From assembly GCA_963746905.1 (NCBI GenBank), contig CAVVCY010000001.1, forward strand, positions 342,941-406,940: a stretch of 64,000 nucleotides of DNA, in the 5' to 3' direction. Shown in pieces: positions 34,147 through 43,102 of the stretch. The notes under the pieces are model-generated. The model was not told the origin of the DNA and did not search any database. It saw only the letters and a program-made list of their open reading frames with translations. A program made the position numbers and the translations under genes. Positions within the stretch are counted from its first letter, which is position 1; the number at the start of each line of letters is the position of its first letter. This DNA is from JALYNX01 sp963746905 (GTDB lineage Bacteria > Actinomycetota > Acidimicrobiia > Spongiisociales > ZC4RG35).

Positions 34147-35381
34147 ACGAGGTCATTGAACCGGACAGCCCCGGTGCCGAGTCCACCGAGCTGCTGATCC
34201 TGGGCGGCGGCTGCCGCATCCAGGGGATCGTCGAAGAGGGGTTCGGGGGAGTTATGGACGCCTTTCTCGCCAATTTCACCGAGCGACAGGAACGGGGTTG
34301 CGGATGCACTATTTACCTAGCCGGAAGACCTGTCGTGGACCTGTGGGGGGGCATCGCCGACTCCAATACCCGGCGTCCGTGGGAACCCGACACCGCGGCC
34401 GTGATCTTCTCTTGCTCGAAGGGCATCCTCGCCATCTGCACATACGTCCTCGTTCAGGAGGGTCTCCTCGATCTTGACTGCCCTATCGCCGACTATTGGC
34501 CAGAATTCGGCGAAAACGGCAAGAGCAGGATCACGCTTCGTCAGGCGATGAGCCACAGGGCCGGTCTGCCCGCACTTGATGTCAACCTGACCCGAAACCA
34601 AGTTCTCGATTGGGACCCTGTGATCAAAGCGATCGAAGATCAGCGGCCCCTGTATTCCCCTTTGGAGGGCCACGCCTATCACGCGATGACCTACGGCTGG
34701 CTCGTCGGCGAAGTGATTCGACGTGTGACAGGCTCAAGGCCGGGTGCGTACTTCCAGATAGCCATCGCGAAACGTCTGGGATTGCGGACATGGATCGGGT
34801 TGCCAGCCGCTGCACGGCCGTCGGTCGCCTGGATGGAGCCTCCGCTGCCCGACGCGGACTCCGAGGCAGCGCGCAGGGCCGCCCAGATCATGGATGAAGA
34901 CCCGACCGTGGAACGGAGCCTGAGCATGGGCGGCGCGTTCCCTTTTCCCATTGATGTGGAGGGTGTCGTCAGCTTCAACGACCCGGTCCTCCAGGCTGGC
35001 GAGATCCCCGCAGCCAACGGCATCAGCACGGCACGATCTCTGGCCAGGTTGTACGGGGCATGCGTCTCGGAGGTCGATGGGTGGCGATTGATGTTCGAGT
35101 CGTCCATCGAAGATGCCATCAATCCTCTGTCAGAAGGCCCGCAGGCGTCGGGCATGCCGGATGACGGAGCTCGATGGGGCACCGGCTTCCAGCTCTCGTC
35201 CCCGCCGTTTCATCCGATGCTGGGATCGACGAGCTTCGGACATGCCGGCGCCGGAGGGCAACTTGCCTTCGCCGACGCCGACGCTGAAATCGGCTTCGCA
35301 TATCTGAGCTGTCAGATGGGTGGTTACGCCGATGTGCGTGCACGCGCTCTGACGCAGGCGTTGACGGCAGCTGTCAAATGA
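34143..35381 (+). CDS. Beta-lactamase-related serine hydrolase (EstB/class C-like)
   Basis: 412 residues from ATG 34143. Seen: SCSK (SxxK nucleophile motif) within AAVIFSCSKGILAICTY, a following LRQAMSHRAGLPA, tyrosine motif region YHAMTYGWLVGEVIRR, and FGHAGAGGQLAF as the KTG-like third box. There is no signal peptide, so it acts in the cytoplasm. Family members are esterases, peptidases or transglycosylases, rarely true beta-lactamases. It is coupled by overlap to the importer and the GH13 gene, so a deacylating role on the imported sugar is possible. Confidence 0.82.
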   Translation: MNEVIEPDSPGAESTELLILGGGCRIQGIVEEGFGGVMDAFLANFTERQERGCGCTIYLAGRPVVDLWGGIADSNTRRPWEPDTAAVIFSCSKGILAICTYVLVQEGLLDLDCPIADYWPEFGENGKSRITLRQAMSHRAGLPALDVNLTRNQVLDWDPVIKAIEDQRPLYSPLEGHAYHAMTYGWLVGEVIRRVTGSRPGAYFQIAIAKRLGLRTWIGLPAAARPSVAWMEPPLPDADSEAARRAAQIMDEDPTVERSLSMGGAFPFPIDVEGVVSFNDPVLQAGEIPAANGISTARSLARLYGACVSEVDGWRLMFESSIEDAINPLSEGPQASGMPDDGARWGTGFQLSSPPFHPMLGSTSFGHAGAGGQLAFADADAEIGFAYLSCQMGGYADVRARALTQALTAAVK

Positions 35382-36841
35382 GCGATTCGCTAGTTCCGTC
35401 AGGCCGTCTTGGTGTAGCGCCTCGCCCTCAATTGCTCACCTATCCGGACTCGCTGGGCGGTGACCTTCGGGCTCTCTCGGGTCTTCTGGATGGGCCGCTG
35501 GAAGGGTTGTTTCAAGGTGTACACATCTTGCCTCCATTTCCGTCCTCTGGGGATAGAGGCTTCGCTCCTTTGACCTACACGCGAATCGATTCGCGGTTCG
35601 GGACCTGGGAGGACATCGAGGGCGTTGCCGATCGACACGACATCCTCCTCGACCTCATGATCAATCACATTTCAAGACAGAGTCCCGAATTCCAGGACTT
35701 CCAACGACACGGTCGAAAGTCGCCATATGCCGACCTGTTCGTCACTCTCGACAAGGTGTGGCCAAACGGGGACCCGCCCCATTCCGACGTCGCACGGATC
35801 TTCCTACGGAAACCCGAGTCGCCGTTCACCACGGTCACCATCGCCGAAACCGGAGAGCGGGAGCAGGTATGGACGTCGTTTGGGACCGAAGACTGGTCGG
35901 AGCAGGTAGATCTCGATGTCAGCTCCGAGATGACACGCACGCTGATCACCGAATGGCTCGAGATCCTCGCTTCGCACCGGGTGAAGATCATCCGGCTGGA
36001 CGCAGTCGGCTATGTGGTGAAAGAAGCAGGTACGAGCTGCTTCATGGTGGAGCCCGAGATTTACGAGTTCCTCGATTGGGTTACCGCTGTTGCCAACGTT
36101 CGGGGTCTGGTGGTTCTCCCCGAAGTGCATGATGTCTATGCGACTCACGAGCGTCTGGCAGCTCGCGGATATTGGACCTACGACTTCGCCCTACCTGGAC
36201 TCGTTCTCAACGCTTTCAACACCGGTGAGGGTCGCCGACTCGCAGCACACCTGGCGCGATCCCCGGAGAGACAATTCACGGCCCTCGATTGCCACGACGG
36301 GCTTCCGCTTCTACCTGATCTCGATGGCATTCTGCAACCCGATGAGATGCTCGAACTCGCAGAGCGAGTCCAGCAACGGGGCGGAAACATCAACCGGATC
36401 CTGTCCGGGAACCATGCCTCCGGTATCGATATCCACCAGCTGAACTGCACCTACTACTCGGCGCTGGACAGGGATGACGACCGGTATCTCGCTGCTCGGG
36501 CGATTCAGCTTTTTGCCCGTGGTGTCCCACAGATCTATTACGTGGGGCTGCTGGCTGGTGAGAACGACTTCCTCGCCGTCGATCAAACCGGTGAGGGGCG
36601 CGCTATCAATCGGCACGACTTTTCGCTCGAAGAAGTGACAGGCGCTCTCGACCGCCCGGTTGTGAAGAAGCTGTTGGAACTCATTCGCCTTCGCAATACC
36701 CATCCCGCATTTGACGGGACGCTGGGAGTGGAGATCGAGGGTGGAAGCCTCCTCCGTCTCGTGTGGCGAGAGGATGAGTTCACGTGTCGGTTGAAGGTCG
36801 ACCTGACCACCGGTCAGCTCGATATCGATGAGGGAGGCTGA
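35378..36841 (+). CDS. GH13 subfamily 18 phosphorylase (sucrose phosphorylase-like)
   Basis: 487 residues. Seen: GVHILPPFPSSGDRGFAPLTY, DLMINHISRQSPEFQDF, IIRLDAVGYVVKEAGTSCF containing the catalytic Asp, VVLPEVHD with the acid/base Glu, and ALDCHDGLPLLPDL. These fit the sucrose phosphorylase family, which also includes sucrose-6'-phosphate, glucosylglycerol and glucosylglycerate phosphorylases, so the acceptor is open. The enzyme would release glucose 1-phosphate in the cytoplasm. It is the last gene of the LacI operon and overlaps the hydrolase gene by four bases. Confidence 0.88.
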   Translation: MSDSLVPSGRLGVAPRPQLLTYPDSLGGDLRALSGLLDGPLEGLFQGVHILPPFPSSGDRGFAPLTYTRIDSRFGTWEDIEGVADRHDILLDLMINHISRQSPEFQDFQRHGRKSPYADLFVTLDKVWPNGDPPHSDVARIFLRKPESPFTTVTIAETGEREQVWTSFGTEDWSEQVDLDVSSEMTRTLITEWLEILASHRVKIIRLDAVGYVVKEAGTSCFMVEPEIYEFLDWVTAVANVRGLVVLPEVHDVYATHERLAARGYWTYDFALPGLVLNAFNTGEGRRLAAHLARSPERQFTALDCHDGLPLLPDLDGILQPDEMLELAERVQQRGGNINRILSGNHASGIDIHQLNCTYYSALDRDDDRYLAARAIQLFARGVPQIYYVGLLAGENDFLAVDQTGEGRAINRHDFSLEEVTGALDRPVVKKLLELIRLRNTHPAFDGTLGVEIEGGSLLRLVWREDEFTCRLKVDLTTGQLDIDEGG

Positions 36842-36916
36842 CTCCGCGGCCAAGAGGTCGAGTCGTGCAAGGCTACTGACTACCCGTTGCGATGTCGCGG
36901 CCGCTATTAGGTGTAG

Positions 36917-37062
36917 TGCATGTGTAGCCATCGGGCCCGGGCACGGTAAGGGACACGAGCCTCTGAAAGCCTCTTGTCCCTTACTCGGAGAGTGATGACA
37001 AGCAGGCGGGGCGTGGCTACTTCCAACTGGAACTGGCGAGAGCATCAGCTGCTCCAGATGTG
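36917..37062 (+). mobile_element. Solitary right-hand att arm without tRNA core
   Basis: TGCATGTGTAGCCAT followed by a GGGCCC-rich stretch, GCAGGCGGGGCGTGGC and CCAACTGGAACTGG closely parallels 26691-26845, including the order of blocks. There is no recognisable tRNA-Asn fragment just before it. It lies between the sugar operon and the cyclase gene, and probably marks a former cassette boundary whose core was lost. Confidence 0.65.
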
Positions 37063-37270
37063 TCATGGGGGGCATGCGAGAAGATGCGTGGTGGTCCGTC
37101 CCGAGTTCGCAGGACGCAGGAGGCGGAGCCTCCCCTTGCGCAATACCGGAGACGACGGCGCTTGACGCCGTCATGGTGCAATGATCCCACCACCCTGTCG
37201 CGATGAGCGTGGTCCCACTGGGTGGGGAGCGTGGTCCACGGTAGGATCGAGCAGTTGTCGGGAGGACAGC
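37063..37270 (+). other. Noncoding stretch with hairpins before the cyclase gene
   Basis: Contains GGAGGC-GGA-GCCTCC and GACGGCG-CTTGA-CGCCGTC (37154-37172), both perfect stems without T tracts. No convincing gene or promoter was seen. Confidence 0.4.
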
Positions 37271-39016
37271 ATGACGCTTCCGAGCGGTGTCGTCACCTTT
37301 CTTTTCACTGACGTTGTCGGTAGCTCCACCAAGTGGGACATGGCCGGTGACGTCATGGAGCCGGCGATGCGCCGACATGATGAGATCATCGAGAAGGCCA
37401 TCGCATCCCAATCCGGAGCGGTCGTCAAAAAGACAGGGGATGGGTTTATGGCGGTGTTCGCCAACCCAACCGAGGCGGTCTCCGCGGCGGTCGAGTCTCA
37501 GCGAACGCTTGGCGCCGAGGCGTGGGAGGCGGCGATCGCCGATTTCACGGTACGGATGGGCATCCACACAGGATCGGGGCAGGTGGTGAACGGCGACTAC
37601 CTCGGCTCCGCACCAAACAAGGCGGCTCGCATCGAGGCCGCGGGGCATGGGGGCCAGATACTCGTCTCGGCGGCTACCAGGGAGCTGGTCGACGAGGCCG
37701 CAGACCTGCTTGGCTACCGCGACCTCGGTGACCACTATCTCCGCGGATTGAGCCGTCCCGAGCGCTTGTATCAGGTGACAGGCGATGGATTGTTGGAGGA
37801 CTTCCCGCCGATCAGGACCGAGTCGAAGCCCGACCGGCCGTCGATCGCCGTGCTCCCCTTCGAGACCATTGGCGACTCCCAACGGGATGCGTTCGCTGAC
37901 GGGCTAGTCGAGGACTTGATCACCGGGCTCTCCCGATGCAGAGACCTATTTGTGATTGCCCGCAACTCGACGTTCGTATACAAGGACTCACCGGTGGACA
38001 TCACCACCGTCGCCGCCAAGCTTGGCGTTCGCTACGTCCTGGAGGGGAGCGTGCGATGGTCAGGGGACCGCGCGCGCCTCACCGCCCAGCTCATCGACGG
38101 GTCGACGGGAGGCCACCTCTGGGCCGAGAAGTACGACCGCGACATCGAAGACGTGTTCGGCGTTATCGACGAGATCACCGATGACATCGTGGCCCAGCTC
38201 AGCGGCTACCACGGCGTCCTGGTGTTGACCGAGAAGAAGCGGACCGTAGCCCAAGACCCCGGGTCGCTCGGCGACTATGAGGCCTACATGCGCGGCCTCG
38301 AGCTGAAGCACCGCTTCATGCCGAAGCCCAACATCGAAGGGAGGCAGACCCTTCTCCAGGTTCTTGAGCACCGCCCAGCGTTCGCTCGTGCCCATGTGGC
38401 GCTGGCGTGGACATGGCTGTTCGAGGTGTTTTGGGGCTGGACCGACACACCCGAGATTTCGCTTCGCGAGGCGTGGAAGGCGGCCAAACGCGCCGCCGAG
38501 CTCGACGATCTCGACTCCGAAGTGCATTGGCTGCTCGGCGAGCTGCACATGGCACAGGGCGAGTACGAGCGCACCGAAGCCGAGTACCGCCGCGCCATCG
38601 AACTCAATCCGAGCCTCGCCGACGTCCGCGCCAACTGGGCTTCCACCGCCAACAGGCTGGGGATGGCGGAGGAGGGTGTCCAGTCGATGGAGCTGGGGAT
38701 GAAACTCAACCCAAACCACCCGGCCTGGTATGCATGGTTCCACGGCTCCTCGCTGTATGGCGCCCACCGCTACCAAGAGTCAGTAGTTGCACTCCAGGCC
38801 GCAGCGGTGCACACCGTGGTCAGCAGGTTGTACCTCGCTGCCGCCCTGCACCGGTTGGGGAATGACGATGAGGCCCGCCGGGCACTTGCCGCCGCCCAGG
38901 AAGAGGTCCCCGAGATCACCATTGCCATGCTCGAGCAGATCGAGGTCTACCGTGACCCGGCGGGACAGGCTCACCTGTCGGAATCATTGCGATCACTGGG
39001 ACTACCCGAGTCCTGA
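37271..39016 (+). CDS. Class III adenylate/guanylate cyclase with TolB-like and TPR domains
   Basis: 581 residues from ATG 37271, with GGGAGGA upstream; an in-frame start at 37181 is possible but overlaps hairpins. Seen: nucleotide cyclase domain (VTFLFTDVVGSS with a metal-binding Asp, KKTGDGFMAVF, GSAPNKAARIEAAGHGGQI) to about residue 170; a TolB/FlgO-like domain beginning SIAVLPFETIGD with LEGSVRWSGDRARLTAQLID; then tetratricopeptide repeats (YERTEAEYRRAIELNPSLAD). It is cytoplasmic, with no membrane segment. Probably makes cAMP or cGMP under control of the repeat region; the signal is unknown. Lies inside the tRNA island. Confidence 0.88.
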   Translation: MTLPSGVVTFLFTDVVGSSTKWDMAGDVMEPAMRRHDEIIEKAIASQSGAVVKKTGDGFMAVFANPTEAVSAAVESQRTLGAEAWEAAIADFTVRMGIHTGSGQVVNGDYLGSAPNKAARIEAAGHGGQILVSAATRELVDEAADLLGYRDLGDHYLRGLSRPERLYQVTGDGLLEDFPPIRTESKPDRPSIAVLPFETIGDSQRDAFADGLVEDLITGLSRCRDLFVIARNSTFVYKDSPVDITTVAAKLGVRYVLEGSVRWSGDRARLTAQLIDGSTGGHLWAEKYDRDIEDVFGVIDEITDDIVAQLSGYHGVLVLTEKKRTVAQDPGSLGDYEAYMRGLELKHRFMPKPNIEGRQTLLQVLEHRPAFARAHVALAWTWLFEVFWGWTDTPEISLREAWKAAKRAAELDDLDSEVHWLLGELHMAQGEYERTEAEYRRAIELNPSLADVRANWASTANRLGMAEEGVQSMELGMKLNPNHPAWYAWFHGSSLYGAHRYQESVVALQAAAVHTVVSRLYLAAALHRLGNDDEARRALAAAQEEVPEITIAMLEQIEVYRDPAGQAHLSESLRSLGLPES

Positions 39017-39202
39017 GCGTCGGCGAACGATCACTGCAGCGGCCGCAGCATCTCCTGCCGCCACAATCCGACGACATCCTTGCAAGGGTCGGCGGCTCAA
39101 GATGTATCAGCAGTGACGGCACAAGCACAGATCACACGGCCTGCCCACACACTCTAGAACCGGCATTATCGCTCGGGTTTCTCGGAGACCAGGCCGCCCT
39201 TG

Positions 39203-39376
39203 GCCTGTAGCCAAATGTGTAGCCGTACGAAGCCGGACAGGAGAACACCAGACAAGACGACCGAGGCGAATCCATAGACAGGACCGCACCAAACATCACC
39301 CACTTGGATCGGACGGATGGTGTGGGCGGGACTGTTAATCCATTGGTTGTAGGTTCGAGTCCTACCCGCGGAGCAA
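39203..39376 (+). mobile_element. att-type repeat C: arm plus 48-base tRNA-Asn 3' fragment
   Basis: CTGTAGCCAAA, TGTGTAGCCG and TACGAAGCCGG start the arm, and the core 39329-39376 is identical over 48 bases to tRNA-Asn from GGACTGTTAA through GAGCAA. Upstream, ACCGGCATTATCGCTCGGG also matches the sequence before copy A (27332 region), so copies A and C share more than the arm. Confidence 0.8.
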
Positions 39377-39490
39377 GTTTCTGCCTGTAGTGATTGAGAA
39401 ATCAAAACGGCGACATGAGCGAACACACGTTCATTTGTAGCCATGCGCCCCGGGCGAATGACACCTAGAGAATGCGAAAGCTTGGTCATC
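39377..39490 (+). mobile_element. Right-hand att arm following core copy C
   Basis: GTTTCTGCCTGT and GATTGAGAAATCA, then TTTGTAGCCATGCGCCCCGG and GAATGACACC, match the sequence right after the intact tRNA-Asn (26636-26730). This is the counterpart of the arm beside the tRNA and marks the start of cassette 4. Confidence 0.65.
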
Positions 39491-39548
39491 TCTTGAGGGA
39501 TCGGGCTGTTGTGCTGGTGTCTTCTTTCCTGGTTTTCTTTGAGTTGAG

Positions 39549-39575
39549 GGAACCAAACTGCTGTCTGACGCGTGT
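39549..39575 (+). promoter_or_regulatory. Putative ECF-type promoter of the cassette 4 sigma operon
   Basis: GGAACC (39549-39554) and CGTGT (39571-39575) are 16 bases apart, the form of many ECF sigma promoters (GGAAC -35, CGT-containing -10). They lie 54 bases before the likely GTG start of the sigma gene, so autoregulation is possible. Pattern match only. Confidence 0.45.
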
Positions 39576-39628
39576 ATAGGGCCAGATTGTGCGAGGGAAG
39601 CTGGATTGGTGAACAGGAATCGGGCTCG

Positions 39629-40102
39629 GTGACGGCTGAGGACGACTTCGGTGTCTTCTATCAGACGTGGCGTTCACCGATCCGCCGGAGCCTGGCTCTC
39701 GCCTTGGGAGATGTTGGTTTGGCCGACGAGGCCGTGGACGAAGCGATGACCAGGGCTGTCGCCCGGTGGGACACGGTGAGAGGCTACGACCGTCCTGAGG
39801 GGTGGCTGTATCGGGTTGGCCTCAATTGGGCTCGTGGGGTTTTCCGCAGGAGACGTTACGAGTTGTTGTCTGATCTTGAGGCGGGTTCTCAGGCTTGGGA
39901 CGATCCGTTGCCTGATCCTGATCTGATCGAAGCGGTGGGGCGTCTGTCGTTGAAGCTGCGGAGTGTTGTGGTGGCTCGTTATCACCTGGACTTTTCCACT
40001 GCGGAGGTCGCTGAGGCGTTGGGGATCCCTGAGGGGACTGTCAAGAGCCGTCTCTCCAGAGCGTTGAACCAACTCAGCCAGGAGCTAGGAGAGCAGTTGT
40101 GA
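39629..40102 (+). CDS. ECF-type RNA polymerase sigma factor (cassette 4)
   Basis: 157 residues from GTG 39629; the frame is open to a GTG at 39572 that falls in the predicted promoter. Seen: region 2 (FYQTWRSPIRRSLALALGD, AVDEAMTRAVARWDTV, RPEGWLYRVGLNWARG) and region 4 (LSLKLRSVVVARYHLDFSTA, VAEALGIPEGTVKSRLSRAL). Only distantly like the other two ECF factors in the window. Its stop overlaps the GTG of the following membrane-protein gene, the normal place for a regulator of sigma activity. Confidence 0.87.
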   Translation: MTAEDDFGVFYQTWRSPIRRSLALALGDVGLADEAVDEAMTRAVARWDTVRGYDRPEGWLYRVGLNWARGVFRRRRYELLSDLEAGSQAWDDPLPDPDLIEAVGRLSLKLRSVVVARYHLDFSTAEVAEALGIPEGTVKSRLSRALNQLSQELGEQL

Positions 40103-41693
40103 CCCGGCTTGAAGAGAGAATCCGGTCCGGTCTGCAGGAGACTGCCGAGCGGATACCCGACACTGCGCCCACCCACGCAACCGGACGGCACAGGTCCAGC
40201 CGGCCGGCGGGAGTCTGGGTTGGTGTCGCGGCTGTGGTCGTGGTGTTGGTTGTGTTCGGTGGTTTGGCTCTGCTCACCGGCGGGGGTGATGGGGTGGCCA
40301 ATGATCCTGTCCCCACTTCGTCCACCGCTCCCGCATCCGCCAGTCCGTTCCTGGGCTCGTGGGTGAGCACTGACAGTCGGTATGACGAAAGTCACGCCAC
40401 GCTGGTGATCGAGGCTTCGGAGGACGGGAGCGTCGAGGTGATCATGCGCGACAACTTCCAAACGCCGTGCGTGCCTGCGCCCAACGACGATGGTCGGAAC
40501 CGGGAGGCTTCAAGCGTGAGAACGAGCTGGTGATCCCGGCGCCGGTGTTTACCTGCGATGACGGAAGCCAGCCCGATCCCGAGTTCTTTGAGCTCTCTCT
40601 GACTGAGTACGCAGAGCAGTTCCAGAACCTGACCTTCACTCATGATACCGCGACCGACATCCTGACCGACAACTTCGGGGGGGTCTGGAGGCGGGAAGGT
40701 GCGGACTCGGGCCCCGAGCGAACGACGCCCCCCTCCGAGGCGGAACTCACTGCGCTGCTGAGCGGCTTTCTCGAGGCGCGAGTCGCCGGTGACGGGGCCC
40801 AGCAGTACTTGAGCGTCCCCGAGGAGGACATCCCGCTCCTCTACGCGACCACCTCGGGAGCTCCTTACGAGCGGGGCGAGTTCGAGCAAGTGCTTGGCAT
40901 CGAATGGCCCTACGGTTGGATAGCGTTCAAGGTTCGGCTGTTCGCCGGGGACACGGTGGTCGAACAGCTGTTCTTCACGAACTACCACGACCTTGAGCGC
41001 TTCCCAGCAGGCGGCCACCTTGACCTCGCCTATCAGGGGGACGGTTTTGGAACCGACATCGCGCCAACAATCGAGGACGGCCAGCCCCTGGCTAAGCCCG
41101 ACAGCTTCTTCGACGGCGAGGTGACCCTGAAGGTCGCCCACCCATGGATCTCAGGTGGGGGTGGCTTCCTCCTTCGACCCCGGAGGGCGCCCGGCCGACA
41201 ACCGACGGCGGGGAGCGCCACGACTGGGATGAACTCTGGCTAACGGCCGACCCCGCGACGGCCGGGACGGGTTGTCAGGCTGATCAGGTGTCAGCCGACG
41301 CCGAGGCGCTGGCCGAGAGCATCCGGTCCGAACCCGGCGTCGAGGCAACCGCTCCAGTAGCTGTGAGCGTCGGAGGTGCCGAAGGTCTGATGATGGATGT
41401 GGCTTTCGCCGCCGGAGCGCCGATGACGGTGGCGGTCGACGAGAACGGAAACCTCTGCAACTACGAGGTCCTGAGCCCTTTGTTCGACCGGGACGCGATT
41501 GTATCCATGACCGCCGACAGCGCAACGGTCCGGACAACGGGGGAGCGGATGCGGCTCTACCTGTTCGACGCGCCGGAGGGGTCGTCAACGCGGGTCCTGG
41601 CTATAGCGATCGTTGCGCCGGAATCGCGCTTCGAAAGCGTGGTGGAGAGAGCCATGCCCGATCGTCGAATCGATCGAGTTCCACATCCCGTGA
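40099..41693 (+). pseudogene. Decayed membrane-anchored gene, first copy of a tandem pair
   Basis: A GTG at 40099 opens a 144-residue frame: cytoplasmic start (LEERIRSGLQETAERIPDT), membrane helix VGVAAVVVVLVVFGGLALL, then PFLGSWVSTDSRYDESHATL. Homology to the next gene continues in a second frame from about 40500 (ENELVIPAPVFTCDDGSQP ... YERGEFEQVLGIEWP), a third from about 41190 (DGGERHDWDELWLTADP), and needs one more shift to reach IEFHIP and the stop at 41691-41693. At least three frameshifts separate the parts. Intact, it would be the sigma factor's membrane partner. Confidence 0.75.
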
Positions 41694-41722
41694 CGGGGAT
41701 TGGATCGATGGAAGGGGGTTGG

Positions 41723-43102
41723 ATGAGGAGTCACCACGGACCTGTCTTGGCTTTGGCCCTGATGGTCGGGCTGGCGGGATGTACCGCGTCGCGTGCCTCG
41801 ACTTCCCCGGTCGAATCGACGGCCGGGGCCACGGACACGACTTCGTCCACCGCTCCCGCACCCGCCAGCCCGATCCTGGGCTCATGGGTGAGCACTGACA
41901 ATCGATATTCCGAAAGTCACGCAACGCTGGTGATCGAGGCTTCGGAGGACGGGAGCGTCGAGATAGTCGCGCACAACTTCGCCACGCCGTGTTTGCCTGT
42001 CCCAACGACGATGGTCGGAACCGGGAGGCTTCAAGGTGAGAACGAGCTGGTGATCCCGGCGCCGGTGTTTACCTGCGATGACGGAAGCCAGCCCGATCCC
42101 GAGTTCCTCGAGCTCTCTCTGACCGAGTTTGCAGAGCAGTTCCAGAACCTGACCTTCACTCGTGATACCGCGACCGACATCCTGACCGGCGGGGGGGTAT
42201 GGATACGGGAAGGTGCAGAGGAACGGGGCCCAGAATCGACAACGCCGCACTCTGAGACGGAAATCACTGAGCTCCTCAACGGCTTCATCGAGGCCCGAAT
42301 CGCCGGTGACGGGGCCCAGCAGTACCTGAACGTCCCCGAAGAGGACATCTCGCTCCTCTACGCGACTAGCGCGGGAGCCCCTTACGAGCGGGGCGAGTTC
42401 GCAAGGGTGAATCGGTATGAGTGGCCGTACGGTTGGACGGGGTTCAAGGTTCGGCTGTTCGCCGGAGACACGGTGGTCGAACAGCTCTTCTTCATCGGCG
42501 CCGCCGGTCGCCTAGGGCTCGATCATGGCGGTTTTATCGCCGACATCGCGCTAACGACCGAGAACGGCCAACCCCTGTACCAGGAAAACAGCGCTTTCGG
42601 CGGCGAGGTCACCATTTACGTCGCACATCCGTGGGTCACATTTTCCTCAGAAGAGAACTCCATCATTTTGATCCCAGCGGGTGCGGCACCGACCACCGAC
42701 GGTGGGGAGCGCCACGGCTGGAATAGGTTCAAGCTCACGGCCGACCCTGGGACGGTCGATGCGGATTGTCGTGCAGGCCCTGCACCTACTGACGCCGAAG
42801 CGCTGGCCGAGACCATCCGCTCCTACCCCGGCTTCGAGACGACCGCCCCGGTAGCGGTGGGCGCCGCAGGGACCGCCAGAGGTCTGATGATGGACGTGAA
42901 GATCGCCGCCGGAGCCGATGCCTGCACTACGGGGGTCCTGGGTCGTTTGCGATCAGGGCACCTGATGCGGCTCTACCTGTTCGACGCGCCCGAGGGGTCG
43001 TCCATGCAGATCCTGGCCATTCCGCTGGTTGTGCCAGAGTCGGACTTCGAAAGGGCGATGGAGGCAACGGCTCCAATCGCTGTCGAGTTCCACGCCCCGT
43101 GA
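41723..43102 (+). CDS. Secreted lipoprotein, intact copy of the tandem pair
   Basis: 459 residues from ATG 41723, with GAAGGGGG upstream; the frame is open far into the previous pseudogene, which is not the real start. Seen: signal peptide with lipobox VGLAGC, a Ser/Thr linker, a LGSWVSTDNRYSESHATL domain, the shared domain with FIEARIAGDGAQQYL and TSAGAPYERGEFARV, and a C-terminal region (TADPGTVDADCRAGPAP, MRLYLFDAPEGSS). It probably lies outside the membrane. No enzyme motif is evident. It repeats the upstream pseudogene but replaces its membrane helix with a lipobox. Confidence 0.8.
   Translation: MRSHHGPVLALALMVGLAGCTASRASTSPVESTAGATDTTSSTAPAPASPILGSWVSTDNRYSESHATLVIEASEDGSVEIVAHNFATPCLPVPTTMVGTGRLQGENELVIPAPVFTCDDGSQPDPEFLELSLTEFAEQFQNLTFTRDTATDILTGGGVWIREGAEERGPESTTPHSETEITELLNGFIEARIAGDGAQQYLNVPEEDISLLYATSAGAPYERGEFARVNRYEWPYGWTGFKVRLFAGDTVVEQLFFIGAAGRLGLDHGGFIADIALTTENGQPLYQENSAFGGEVTIYVAHPWVTFSSEENSIILIPAGAAPTTDGGERHGWNRFKLTADPGTVDADCRAGPAPTDAEALAETIRSYPGFETTAPVAVGAAGTARGLMMDVKIAAGADACTTGVLGRLRSGHLMRLYLFDAPEGSSMQILAIPLVVPESDFERAMEATAPIAVEFHAP

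Noticed and set aside
34143..35381. Antibiotic resistance beta-lactamase
   Set aside because: SxxK and KTG-like boxes are those of the wider serine hydrolase family, there is no signal peptide, and the gene is coupled to a sugar operon.
36311..37882. 523-residue minus-strand ORF across the sucrose-phosphorylase and cyclase genes
   Set aside because: It antisenses two recognisable genes and crosses an att arm; no motif.
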